From positions 36,307 through 100,306 of the forward strand of contig JBBSBV010000014.1 in NCBI GenBank assembly GCA_038250905.1: a stretch of 64,000 nt of DNA. Direction: 5' to 3'. Numbering within the stretch: the first letter of the stretch is position 1; each line of letters starts with the position of its first letter. Position numbers and translations under genes: made by a program. Source of the stretch: JAENVU01 sp038250905. GTDB taxonomy: Bacteria; Actinomycetota; Acidimicrobiia; IMCC26256; JAENVU01. This document shows, in pieces, positions 25,117 to 33,632 of this stretch. The notes under the pieces were generated by a model. That model was given only the letters and a program-made list of their open reading frames with translations. It searched no databases and was not told where the DNA came from.

Positions 25117-26253
25117 TCAGTCGAGGGTGGCGCGGATGATCGCGCCGACCTGTTCGTGCTCGGTGAGGAAGCCGTCGTGGCCGTCGAGGGAATCGATGAC
25201 GGTGAGCGCGCCGGCACCGGGGATGAGCGCGGCGAGTTCGCGCTGGAGTCGGAGCGGGTAGAGGCGGTCCGACGAGATGCCCGCCACGGCGACCCGTGCC
25301 GTGATCCGGCGCAACGCGGCGGGGATCCCACCCCGCCCTCGGCCGACGTCGTGGTGGTTCATCGCACGCGAGAGCGCGATGTAGGTGTTGGCGTCGAAAC
25401 GGTGGGCGAGTCGTTCACCGTGGTAATCGAGATAGGACTCGATCGCGTAGCGACCACCGGTGAGGGGATCCTCGTCCCCCTGGCGGCCCCGACCGAACCG
25501 CTGGTCGAGTTCGATCTCGGAGCGGTAGGACACCTGACCGATTCCCCGCGCGAGCGCCATTCCCCGCCACGGACCCTCGCCCTGGGGCGCGTCGTAGTAG
25601 TCGCCGCCGGCAAAGGCGGGATCGGCGCGGATCGCGCGGATCTGCAGTGCGGAGAGCCCGATCTCCTCGGCGGTCGCCTGCGCACCACACGCGATGATCA
25701 CCGCGGTCGGCACCCGCTCCGGAAAGGACACCGCCCACTCGAGCGCCCGCTGGCCACCCATCGATCCACCGACGACCGCGGCCCACCGGCGGATCCCGAG
25801 CTGGTTGGCGAGTGCCGCCTCGATCACCACCTGGTCGCGGATGGTGACCACCGGGAACGTGGATCCGTAGGGGCGTCCGGTCGCCGGGTTCGTCGACGCG
25901 GGGCCGGTGGTGCCCTGACACCCGCCGAGCACGTTCGGGCACACCACGAAGTACCGGTCGGTGTCGATCGCGAGGCCGGGACCGACGACGGCGGACCACC
26001 AGCCCGGTTGCGCGTGGCCCGGGCCCGACGGTCCGGTCGCGTGGCTGTCGCCGGTCAACGCGTGGAGGACGAGCAGCGCGTTGCTGCCGGTGACGTCGAG
26101 CTCGCCCCAGGTCTCGTAGGCCACCGTGATGTCCGCGAGGCGGCCCCCCGCTTCGAGCACGTGCGGGCGCGCGTCGAACAGCGTTACGAATCGGCGCCGA
26201 CCGGGTGGATCACCAGGCCGCCAGGCGCTGGTGGTCGGTATCGGGGCGATCAC
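25117..26253 (-). CDS. metX: Homoserine O-acetyltransferase
   Basis: Alpha/beta hydrolase-fold acyltransferase of 378 aa that acetylates homoserine for methionine synthesis. The catalytic serine is Ser164 in VVGGSMGGQRALEW. The acid and histidine lie in the C-terminal region (VIDSLDGHDGFLTEH). NALLVLHALTGDSHATG and NVLGGCQGTTGPAS are conserved oxyanion and substrate loops. The GTG start overlaps the metY stop by four bases, so metY and metX are translationally coupled. It converges on recR with two bases between. Confidence 0.93.
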   Translation of the reverse strand: MIAPIPTTSAWRPGDPPGRRRFVTLFDARPHVLEAGGRLADITVAYETWGELDVTGSNALLVLHALTGDSHATGPSGPGHAQPGWWSAVVGPGLAIDTDRYFVVCPNVLGGCQGTTGPASTNPATGRPYGSTFPVVTIRDQVVIEAALANQLGIRRWAAVVGGSMGGQRALEWAVSFPERVPTAVIIACGAQATAEEIGLSALQIRAIRADPAFAGGDYYDAPQGEGPWRGMALARGIGQVSYRSEIELDQRFGRGRQGDEDPLTGGRYAIESYLDYHGERLAHRFDANTYIALSRAMNHHDVGRGRGGIPAALRRITARVAVAGISSDRLYPLRLQRELAALIPGAGALTVIDSLDGHDGFLTEHEQVGAIIRATLD

Positions 26254-27548
26254 GCGCCTTTGGCGGCGCGGAATCCGGCTTCGAGGTCGGCGGTGATGTC
26301 GTCGATCGACTCGATACCGATCGAGAGCCGCACCAGTTCAGGAGTGACCCCGGCGCTGTCCTGCTCGTCCGGCGTCAGCTGCTGGTGGGTGGTGCTCGCC
26401 GGGTGGATCGCGAGGGTGCGGACGTCACCCACGTTGGCCAGGTGGCTGATCAGCTCGAGGCTGTTGATGAACGCCTTGCCGGCAACGAGGCCGCCCTTGA
26501 TGCCGAACGCGATGATCGCGCCGTACCCGTTGGGCAGGTACTCCTTCGCCCGGCCGTGCCACTTGCTCGACTCGAGGCCCGGGTACGCGATCCACTCCAC
26601 CTCGTCGCGAGCTTCGAGCCACTGCGCGACCGCGAGCGCGTTCCGCGAATGGCGCTCCATTCGCAGGCTGAGCGTCTCGAGTCCCGGAATCATGAGGAAC
26701 GCGTTGAACGGTGAGATGGCCGCGCCGATGTCGCGCAGGTAGGTGAGCCGGGCCTTGAGGATGTAGCGCGCCGGCCACAAGGCCTCGGGGAGCTGGGAGA
26801 ACGCGAGTCCGTGGTAGCTCGGCTCGGGTTCGGTGAAGTTGGGGAACCGACCGCTGCCCTCGTAATCGAAGGTCCCGCCGTCGACGATGATGCCGCCGAT
26901 CGACGTGCCGTGGCCGCCGATGAACTTGGTGGCCGAGTGCGTGACGATGTCGGCACCGTGGGCGAGCGGCTGGCAGAGATACGGCGATGCAAGCGTGTTG
27001 TCGATCACGAGCGGGATGCCCGCGGCGTGGGCGATCTCCGCGATGTTCTCGATGTCGAGGATGTCGCCCTTGGGGTTCCCGATGGTCTCGCCGTAGAACG
27101 CCTTCGTGTTGGGCCGGATCGCCGCCTTCCACGCGTCGAGGTCGTCGGGATCCGCGACGAAGGACACCTCGATACCCATCTTCGGGAACGTGTAGTGCAA
27201 CTGGTTGTACGTCCCGCCGTAGAGCGACGAGCTGGCGACGATGTGGCCGCCGTTCTCGGCGAGGTTCAACAACGCGATCGTCTGGGCCGCCTGGCCGCTG
27301 CTGGTCGCGAGGGCGCCGATGCCACCTTCGAGGGCCGCGATCCGCTCTTCGAACACCGCCTGGGTGGGGTTCATGATCCGCGTGTAGATGTTGCCGAGTT
27401 CCGCCAGCCCGAAGAGGTTGGCGGCGTGCTCGGTGTCGCGGAAGACGTACGACGTGGTCTGGTAGATCGGGACCGCGCGGGCACCGGTGGTGGGGTCGGG
27501 CTCGGCCCCGGCGTGCACCTGACGCGTTTCGAAACCCCAATCGGCCAT
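26250..27548 (-). CDS. metY: O-acetylhomoserine sulfhydrylase
   Basis: PLP enzyme of the Cys/Met metabolism family, 432 aa, forming homocysteine from O-acetylhomoserine and sulfide. The PLP lysine is Lys208 in THSATKFIGGHG. YTRIMNPTQAVFEERIAALEGG and SSSLYGGTYNQL bind the cofactor phosphate; VIDNTLASPYLCQP holds the ring aspartate. The C-terminus has GDVRTLAIHPASTTHQQLTPDEQ and RLSIGIESIDDI, typical of MetY. ATG 27546-27548 has ribosome site GAGGAG. metX follows directly. Confidence 0.95.
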   Translation of the reverse strand: MADWGFETRQVHAGAEPDPTTGARAVPIYQTTSYVFRDTEHAANLFGLAELGNIYTRIMNPTQAVFEERIAALEGGIGALATSSGQAAQTIALLNLAENGGHIVASSSLYGGTYNQLHYTFPKMGIEVSFVADPDDLDAWKAAIRPNTKAFYGETIGNPKGDILDIENIAEIAHAAGIPLVIDNTLASPYLCQPLAHGADIVTHSATKFIGGHGTSIGGIIVDGGTFDYEGSGRFPNFTEPEPSYHGLAFSQLPEALWPARYILKARLTYLRDIGAAISPFNAFLMIPGLETLSLRMERHSRNALAVAQWLEARDEVEWIAYPGLESSKWHGRAKEYLPNGYGAIIAFGIKGGLVAGKAFINSLELISHLANVGDVRTLAIHPASTTHQQLTPDEQDSAGVTPELVRLSIGIESIDDITADLEAGFRAAKGA

Positions 27549-27584
27549 GACTGCTCCTCAAGCGTGCGGCGTGCTGGACGGCGA

Positions 27585-27614
27585 ACGCTACGGGGGTCAC
27601 GGCCGATCGGTCAA
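27585..27614 (-). promoter_or_regulatory. Candidate promoter of metYX
   Basis: On the minus strand TTGACC (27614-27609) and TAGCGT (27590-27585) are 18 bases apart, about 30 bases before the metY ATG, followed by a GAGGAG ribosome site. I looked for a SAM riboswitch in this leader, but it is too short for one. Confidence 0.4.
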
Positions 27615-27709
27615 AGACTTGTCATGCACAGCGTCGGTCACGGGGCCCGAGTTGCGGGCTTCGTCCGGACATCCGCGCACGCGCCGCCCGGGCGGATGAA
27701 GATTGGGGC

Positions 27710-28153
27710 ATGACTGATGCGCAACCGCCCACACCGCCACCGCCGCCTCCCCCTCCGCCAGCCATTCCGGGCCTGCCGACCGCGCCTGCCCGGCTGGGCA
27801 CCGTCGGCCAGCCTCGGAGTGCCTTGGTCACGATCTTGCTGACGTTCGTCACCTGCGGGATCTGGCACCTGCTCTGGACCTACTGGGTCTTCGACGAGAA
27901 CCAGAAGTACTCCGGCCAGGGCATCGGCGGATTGGTGGGACTGCTCATCGGGTTCTTCTGCGGCATCGTCAACGTGTTCTTGCTGCCGAACGAGATCGAA
28001 AAGCTGTACGCCAACGACGGACGCACGAGTCCGGTCTCGGCGATCACCGGGCTCTGGGTCCTGCTGCCGCTCGCCGGATTCATCGTCTGGCAGGTGAAGG
28101 TGCAGCACGCGATCAACGACTTCTGGGTGTCCAAGGGCGCCCTGCCGGTCTGA
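27710..28153 (+). CDS. DUF4234 membrane protein with polyproline N-terminus
   Basis: Protein of 147 aa. It starts MTDAQPPTPPPPPPPPPA, then has about three transmembrane helices: LVTILLTFVTCGIWHLLWTYW, the glycine-rich GLVGLLIGFFCGIVNVF and WVLLPLAGFIVWQ. The CGIWxLxW motif followed by NQKYSGQGIGG is the DUF4234 signature. Function is unknown. Translation through nine consecutive prolines should need EF-P. It is divergent from metY, and the DUF2752 gene follows after 28 bases. Confidence 0.78.
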   Translation: MTDAQPPTPPPPPPPPPAIPGLPTAPARLGTVGQPRSALVTILLTFVTCGIWHLLWTYWVFDENQKYSGQGIGGLVGLLIGFFCGIVNVFLLPNEIEKLYANDGRTSPVSAITGLWVLLPLAGFIVWQVKVQHAINDFWVSKGALPV

Positions 28154-28181
28154 GCACCGGTGACGTGCTGAACTCGCGGCC

Positions 28182-28604
28182 ATGAGGATCGCGGTTCTAC
28201 CGGTCTCCACCCGCCCGGCGGCGAGTTCGTTGTGGGCCGGCGCGGCCGTGGTCGGCGGCGGCGCGGCGCTCGCGCTCGTGAACCCGGCCGGTGGCCCGAC
28301 GCTGTGCCCGTTCAAGTCCTGGACCGGGCTCGACTGCCCGGGTTGTGGGATGACCCGCGCGGCGCACCAGTTGCTGAGCGGGCATCTCATGGCCGCGCTC
28401 GATCTCAACGTCCTGATCGTGGTCGTCCTCCCCGTGCTCGCGTGGATCCTGTTCGGCCTGTTCCGTCAGTGCTTCGGTGGCCCCAGGTTCCGGATACCCA
28501 CGGTGTCGCCGCGGGTGTTGATCGGCGCGATCGTCGTGGTCGCGGTCTTCGGGATCGTGCGGAACCTCCCGATGGAACCGTTCCACTGGTTGGGCACGGC
28601 CTAG
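28182..28604 (+). CDS. DUF2752 membrane protein
   Basis: Protein of 140 aa with about three hydrophobic helices. The signature CPFKSWTGLDCPGCGMTRAAHQLLSG contains the three conserved cysteines of DUF2752, a family of small membrane proteins with no assigned function. A hydrophobic helix LNVLIVVVLPVLAWILFGLF follows. It lies 28 bases after the DUF4234 gene and ends before a strong hairpin. Confidence 0.82.
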   Translation: MRIAVLPVSTRPAASSLWAGAAVVGGGAALALVNPAGGPTLCPFKSWTGLDCPGCGMTRAAHQLLSGHLMAALDLNVLIVVVLPVLAWILFGLFRQCFGGPRFRIPTVSPRVLIGAIVVVAVFGIVRNLPMEPFHWLGTA

Positions 28605-28626
28605 GCGCATTCGAGCCCGCAACGAA

Positions 28627-28658
28627 AACGACCCCGGTCCCAAGGGACCGGGGTCGTT
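28627..28658. terminator. Bidirectional intrinsic terminator
   Basis: Perfect 15-bp inverted repeat, AACGACCCCGGTCCC (28627-28641) and GGGACCGGGGTCGTT (28644-28658), with two bases between the arms. It separates the plus-strand DUF4234/DUF2752 genes from the minus-strand membrane protein gene ending at 28685. The AAAA just before the left arm becomes TTTT after the stem on the minus strand. Confidence 0.85.
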
Positions 28659-28684
28659 CGCGTTCTGGTGTCGTGCGGTTGGGG

Positions 28685-29476
28685 CTACGCCGCGACGGGC
28701 TCACCCTGGAGACGCTTGTACATGTACCCAGTGGCGATGATGACGACCGGAATCGCAACGATCAGACCCACGAGGCATGCGATCGCGCCGACGAAGGTCA
28801 CGACCCATCCGAGGATGAGGAAGACGATGACGGCGCCGGCATTGTCCTTCACGAGATCGAAGCTGGCCTTGATGGCGTCGACGGGACCCATGTTCTTGTC
28901 GACGACGAAGTACCCCCAGAACATCGTGAAGAACATGACCGCGATCCCCGGGAGGATGCACAAGATCAACCCGACGAAGGTCATCACTGCGACGAGCAGC
29001 GCGGTGAGCACGTACGGACCGAAGTTCTCGAGTGACATGACCCGCGACGCTTCGAGCTTCTCACCCTTGATGATCATCAACGTCGCTCGAATCACGAAGA
29101 GCTGCAACACCATCGTCCCGAGGTAGTAGAGGATCTGGAAGATCCCGGCGGCGAAGATCTGGGTGAAGAACCCCGGACTGTTACCGCACCCGCCACTGCT
29201 CGAGATCACTCCGTTGTTGATCTTGATCGTGCACGAATCGACGCTCGTCAGGCTTCGCTGGATCAAGAACCCGATCCCGGCCAGGACGATGATGGCGACG
29301 AAGCCGATGACCAGGGCGACGGTGATCTCGCCCCAGTTCTCTTTGAACTTCTCCCAGCCGTACTTGATCGCGGCGGTGGCTTCGGCAGGCTGATTGCCGC
29401 CGCTCACCGGCATGCCGCCACCGGGTGGTGGGGGCGGCGGAGGTGGCGGAGGAGATCCGGGCGGAAACTGTGACAT
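28685..29476 (-). CDS. Polytopic membrane protein with polyproline N-terminus
   Basis: Protein of 263 aa. After MSQFPPGSPPPPPPPPPPGG comes a short amphipathic stretch, AAIKYGWEKFKENWGE, then about five hydrophobic helices. The arrangement of IKYGWEKFKENWG followed by hydrophobic helices and a segment like VDKNMGPVDAIKASFDLVKDNAG resembles actinobacterial DUF975-like or YciC-like membrane proteins; I am not sure of the family. Two cysteines (DSCTIK, GGCGN) lie in an external loop. The gene ends at the shared terminator. Confidence 0.7.
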   Translation of the reverse strand: MSQFPPGSPPPPPPPPPPGGGMPVSGGNQPAEATAAIKYGWEKFKENWGEITVALVIGFVAIIVLAGIGFLIQRSLTSVDSCTIKINNGVISSSGGCGNSPGFFTQIFAAGIFQILYYLGTMVLQLFVIRATLMIIKGEKLEASRVMSLENFGPYVLTALLVAVMTFVGLILCILPGIAVMFFTMFWGYFVVDKNMGPVDAIKASFDLVKDNAGAVIVFLILGWVVTFVGAIACLVGLIVAIPVVIIATGYMYKRLQGEPVAA

Positions 29477-29621
29477 GGGCGTGTGCTCCGATCAGGGGCG
29501 GTGAACTGGGCAAACGGTAACGAGCAGCACCGGCTTCGGCGCGGATACCTCGTGCACCGCAGTTCTCCCGTGATCGCCCCGCGTCGCCCTGGCACCAAAC
29601 TCGGCCGGGGCTCCGCCGCCC

Positions 29622-30803
29622 TTACAGCGTGCGGATGAGCGCGGCGTCGCCCTGGCCGCCACCACCGCAGAGGGCAGCGGCGCCGAGGCCACCGCCACGC
29701 CGACGGAGTTCGTGGATGATCGAACCCACGATGCGGGCGCCCGACATGCCCACCGGGTGACCCAACGCGATCGCGCCACCGTTGACGTTCACGATGTCGT
29801 CGGTGATGCCGAGGTCGCGCATGGAGGCGACACCGACCGCGGCGAATGCCTCGTTCAGCTCGAACAGGTCGACCGCGGAGACCGGCAGGTTCGCCTGGTC
29901 GAGCGCACGCTTGATGGCACGTGACGGCTGGTGGAGCAGTGACGGGTCGGGACCGGCGACCATGCCGAACCCGGCGAGTTCGGCGATCGGGGTGGCGCCC
30001 AGCTCCTCGGCCTTCTCGCGACTCATCACGATGAGTGCCGCGGCTCCGTCGGAGATCTGCGATGCGTTGCCCGCGGTGATCGTGCCCTCCTTGGAGAACG
30101 CGGGGCGCAGCTTGCCGAGTGACTCGGTCGTCGTCTCGGGGCGCACACCCTCGTCCTCGAGGACCATGACCGGGTCGCCCTTCCGCTGCGGGACGGGGAC
30201 CGCGACGATCTCGTCGGCGAGGCGACCGGCCTTCATCGCGGCGGCGGCGCGTTCGTGGCTCTTGGCGGCCAACTCGTCCTGCGCGTTGCGGTCGACCTCG
30301 TGCTCGTTGGCGTAGCGCTGCGTGCCGGTACCCATGTGCTCCATGTCGAACGCGCACCACAGACCGTCGTGGATGAGCGAGTCGATGACCTCGCCGTTCC
30401 CCATCCGGTACCCCGCCCGCGCCTTGGGCAGCAGGTACGGGGCGTTGGTCATCGACTCCATGCCGCCCGCGACGACGACCTCGGCGTCGCCGGCACTGAT
30501 CATCTGGTCGGCGAGGTACAGGGCGTTGATGCCCGAGAGGCACACCTTGTTGATGGTGATCGCCGGAACGCTCATCGGGATCCCGGCGGCGCCGGCAGCC
30601 TGTCGTGCTGTGATCTGGCCCTGACCGGCCTGGAGCACGTGGCCCATGATCACGTAGTCCACCTGCTCGGGGCCGACGCCGGCCCGCTCGAGCGCGCCCT
30701 TGATGGCGATGCCACCGAGATCCATGGCGCTGAAGGCAGCCAGCGCGCCGGACAGTTTTCCGATCGGCGTGCGAGCGGTGGAGACGATCACGGAACCGGG
30801 CAT
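29622..30803 (-). CDS. Acetyl-CoA C-acetyltransferase (thiolase)
   Basis: Thiolase II type, 393 aa. The nucleophile is Cys88 in INKVCLSGINAL; the histidine lies in ALGHPVGMSGAR and the second cysteine in ALCGGGGQGDAAL. DYVIMGHVLQAGQGQ and MESMTNAPYLL are typical of acetoacetyl-CoA-forming enzymes. Cytosolic. With ccr, 3-hydroxybutyryl-CoA dehydrogenase and the mutase nearby, its likely job is condensing two acetyl-CoA at the head of the ethylmalonyl-CoA pathway. ATG 30803 has ribosome site GGGAGT. Confidence 0.93.
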   Translation of the reverse strand: MPGSVIVSTARTPIGKLSGALAAFSAMDLGGIAIKGALERAGVGPEQVDYVIMGHVLQAGQGQITARQAAGAAGIPMSVPAITINKVCLSGINALYLADQMISAGDAEVVVAGGMESMTNAPYLLPKARAGYRMGNGEVIDSLIHDGLWCAFDMEHMGTGTQRYANEHEVDRNAQDELAAKSHERAAAAMKAGRLADEIVAVPVPQRKGDPVMVLEDEGVRPETTTESLGKLRPAFSKEGTITAGNASQISDGAAALIVMSREKAEELGATPIAELAGFGMVAGPDPSLLHQPSRAIKRALDQANLPVSAVDLFELNEAFAAVGVASMRDLGITDDIVNVNGGAIALGHPVGMSGARIVGSIIHELRRRGGGLGAAALCGGGGQGDAALIRTL

Positions 30804-30919
30804 GGCGACTCCCGTCGAGAGACTGGACACCGGTGGGTTACCGGTGAGTAAGGAAGCGGAATCGTAGTCCCGAACGGGTCCATATGGTCCAGTGGCGTCC
30901 GGTCGGGCGGTGGACGTGG

Positions 30920-32173
30920 TCAGGTCGTCGGCAGGGCGAAGGTCTCGATGTCGGACCGGGTCGGGACGATGACGCGGCCACCGACGATCGCGGGCGGGCC
31001 GGTGATCGGGTGGGCGGCGACGATGGTCTTCAACGCCGAGCAGGTCGCTGCGCCGCAGCCCCTGGCGTCGAAGGTCACGAGGCCGTTCCCGGAAGCCGGT
31101 ACGTACAGGACGCCGCCGCCGATGGATGCGCGCTGCGCGGGCGTGGCACCGATCGGGGCCGTCCAGGTCGGGGAGCAGGTCGGGGATCCGCAGCCGGCGG
31201 CTGCATAACTGCGCACGGTGCCGTCGGGTCCGGTCATGAACACCGACGCGTCGGTGGCGGCCGGGCTCGTACTGGTGTTGGCGGCGCCCGGTTCCGAGGT
31301 CGACGACCAGTCGGCTGCACCGGTCGCGGCGTGCCGGGCGCTCAGCGTTCCCGCCTTGTCGCCGACGGCCACGTCGCCGTTCGCGAGCACGATCGGTGCG
31401 CCGACGATCGGCTGGCCGACGTCGACGCTCCAACTCGGTGCGCAGGGTGAGGCGCAGCTGAGTGCGAAAGCCGAGAGGGTGCTGCCGCGGACCACGAACG
31501 CGCGGGTGCCGTCGGTGGCCGTCTCCGAGTAGCCGATCAGTGTGGAGAAGTCGGGCAGGCCGCAAGCACCCTGCGTCTCCTCGTGACTCCATTCCGGTAT
31601 GAGATTGCCGTTGACGGCGACGACATCGGTGGCGAACTCCCATCCGGTCCCGCCACAGTGGACCCCGGTTCCGAGTGCGGCCGTCGTGTGCGTGAACAGG
31701 ATTGTGTCGCCGATCGTGACGATGGCGCCTCCGGGGCTGCACATCGAGATGCTTCCCGGTGGCACCGTGAAGCCGCCGAACGTGGCACTGGGACCGAGTA
31801 CTCCGGTGGCGAGTGCCCGCGTCTGGAGCACGCAGACGGTGCTACCGAGTGCCGAGATCAGTGTCCCGTTCCGGATCGCCGGCGGCATCGCGGCGTCGCC
31901 AGAGACACTCCATCGCTGGCTGCCGCTCGCGCGGTCCAGGGCGCGGATCGTGCCCTGGCCGGCCTGGATGACCGTATTGGCGTCGCTCACCGGTTCGGTG
32001 TCGGGTGCCGTCAGGGTGGCCGACCAGCCTGCGGTCACCGTCGCGACGTTGGCCGGGGTGATGACCGTCTCGGCCGGGCTCCACGCCCGCCGGTCAGGTC
32101 CGTGGCCCGCCATGGGCCAGGAGCAGGCTCCGAGGAGTACGCCGGCCGCAGCCACGGTGACGAGTCGACGCAT
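30920..32173 (-). CDS. PQQ-like beta-propeller lipoprotein (paralogue 1)
   Basis: Lipoprotein of 417 aa. The signal peptide ends in LLGACSW, with lipidated Cys17. Next comes WPMAGHGPDRRAWSPAE, then repeated strand groups with GTIRALDRASGSQRWSV, GTLSARHAATGAADW and GTVRSYAAAG, typical of BamB/quinoprotein-type eight-bladed propellers. PQQ binding itself is not shown. It is a clear paralogue of the protein at 33633-34877; both share WPMAGxG...RRAW, TITPANVATxTAG and a closing GRxxVPT...E.FALP. A TAGCCT box (32185-32180, minus) lies six bases before the ATG. It is divergent from ccr. Confidence 0.8.
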   Translation of the reverse strand: MRRLVTVAAAGVLLGACSWPMAGHGPDRRAWSPAETVITPANVATVTAGWSATLTAPDTEPVSDANTVIQAGQGTIRALDRASGSQRWSVSGDAAMPPAIRNGTLISALGSTVCVLQTRALATGVLGPSATFGGFTVPPGSISMCSPGGAIVTIGDTILFTHTTAALGTGVHCGGTGWEFATDVVAVNGNLIPEWSHEETQGACGLPDFSTLIGYSETATDGTRAFVVRGSTLSAFALSCASPCAPSWSVDVGQPIVGAPIVLANGDVAVGDKAGTLSARHAATGAADWSSTSEPGAANTSTSPAATDASVFMTGPDGTVRSYAAAGCGSPTCSPTWTAPIGATPAQRASIGGGVLYVPASGNGLVTFDARGCGAATCSALKTIVAAHPITGPPAIVGGRVIVPTRSDIETFALPTT

Positions 32174-32267
32174 CCCGAAAGGCTAAGCCCGCGTCGGGAT
32201 GTGGGCAACGGGTGCCCGAGTCGACGAGGGGACGGGGGATCGGGTCGGTCCGCTACCTTCGTCGGCC

Positions 32268-33617
32268 ATGACGACCGAGATCGACGCCATCCGTTCCGCC
32301 GTGCTCGAAGGTGCCCCCGGCGACGCACTGGCCGCGCTCCCACTCCCCGAGGCCGTCCGCGGCGCGTTGGTGCGGGCCGAGGACCAGGAAATGTTCGCCG
32401 GAATGCCCTCGGAGGAGAAGGACCCGCGCACGTCGGTGCACGTGGAGGAGTTCCCGTTCCCCGAGATCGCGCCCGATGAAGTGGTGATCGCGGTCATGGC
32501 GAGTTCGATCAACTTCAACACGGTGTGGACCTCGATCTTCGAACCGCTGCCGACCTTCGGGTTCCTCAAGCGGCTCGGCAAGGAAAGCGTGTGGGGCGCG
32601 CGCCACGACCAGCCGTTCCACGTGATCGGCTCGGACGCGTCCGGCGTCGTACTGCGTGTCGGTTCCGCGGTGCGCAACTGGAAGCCGGGAAACGAGGTCA
32701 CCGTCCACTGCAACTACCTCGATGACCAGGACCCGTCGGCTCACGACGACTCGATGATGGCCTCCAACCAGCGCATCTGGGGGTTCGAGTCCAACTTCGG
32801 TGGTCTCGCGGACCTCAGCGTGGTCAAGGCCAACCAGCTCATGCCGAAGCCCGCGCACCTCACCTGGGAAGAGGCCGCGGTCAACGCGCTCTGCAACTCC
32901 ACGAGCTACCGGATGATCGTGAGCCCCAACGGTTCGCACATGACCCAGGGGCAGAGCGTCCTGGTGTGGGGTGCGACGGGCGGTATCGGTGCCTACGCGT
33001 GCCAGTACGTCCGCAACGGCGGCGGTACGCCGATCGCCGTCGTGTCGAGCGAGAAGCGCGTCGCACTGCTGAACGAGATGGGGGTCGAGGCCGTCATCGA
33101 CCGGCGCGCCGAGGGCTACAACTTCTGGAAGACCGACACCGAGCAGGATCCCGGTGAGTGGCGACGGCTGGGGAAGAAGATCCGCGAGCTCAACGGCGGC
33201 CGTGACGTCGACATCGTCTTCGAGCACCCTGGTCGCCAGACGATGGGCGCATCGGTCTTCGTCGCGAAGCGCGGTGGCATGATCATCACCTGCGCGGCCA
33301 CGAGCGGGTTCATGATCGAGTACGACAACCGCTACCTCTGGATGAACCTCAAGACGCTGAAGGGCTGTCACTTCGCGAACTACCGCGAAGCGTGGGAGGC
33401 CAATCGCGCGATCTGTGAAGGCAAGGTGCACCCGACGTTGTCGAAGGTGTTCACGCTCGACCAGACCGGCGAGGCCGCGTACCAGGTGCACCACAACATG
33501 CACGAGGGCAAGCTCGGTGTCTTGTGCCTCGCGCCGGAGGAAGGTCTCGGCGTGACCAACCCCGAGATGCGTGAGCGCCTGCTCCCCGAGATCACCCTGT
33601 TCCGCCGCCACGCCTGA
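32268..33617 (+). CDS. ccr: Crotonyl-CoA carboxylase/reductase
   Basis: Medium-chain dehydrogenase, 449 aa, catalysing NADPH-dependent reductive carboxylation of crotonyl-CoA to ethylmalonyl-CoA. The four residues that hold CO2 in the Kitasatospora enzyme (N81, F170, E171, H365) appear here with a constant offset of three: Asn84 (INFNTVW), Phe173-Glu174 (WGFESNFGG) and His368 (GCHFANYREAW), supporting true carboxylase activity. The nucleotide site is VWGATGGIGAYACQ. ATG 32268 is supported by a TACCTT box eight bases upstream (32254-32259). Flanked on both sides by paralogous lipoprotein genes. Confidence 0.95.
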   Translation: MTTEIDAIRSAVLEGAPGDALAALPLPEAVRGALVRAEDQEMFAGMPSEEKDPRTSVHVEEFPFPEIAPDEVVIAVMASSINFNTVWTSIFEPLPTFGFLKRLGKESVWGARHDQPFHVIGSDASGVVLRVGSAVRNWKPGNEVTVHCNYLDDQDPSAHDDSMMASNQRIWGFESNFGGLADLSVVKANQLMPKPAHLTWEEAAVNALCNSTSYRMIVSPNGSHMTQGQSVLVWGATGGIGAYACQYVRNGGGTPIAVVSSEKRVALLNEMGVEAVIDRRAEGYNFWKTDTEQDPGEWRRLGKKIRELNGGRDVDIVFEHPGRQTMGASVFVAKRGGMIITCAATSGFMIEYDNRYLWMNLKTLKGCHFANYREAWEANRAICEGKVHPTLSKVFTLDQTGEAAYQVHHNMHEGKLGVLCLAPEEGLGVTNPEMRERLLPEITLFRRHA

Positions 33618-33632
33618 GGCGGGCGTCTCGGG

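Noticed and set aside
27549..27709. SAM riboswitch ahead of metYX
   Set aside because: The leader between the candidate promoter and the metY ATG is only about 30 bases, and no conserved riboswitch core is visible.
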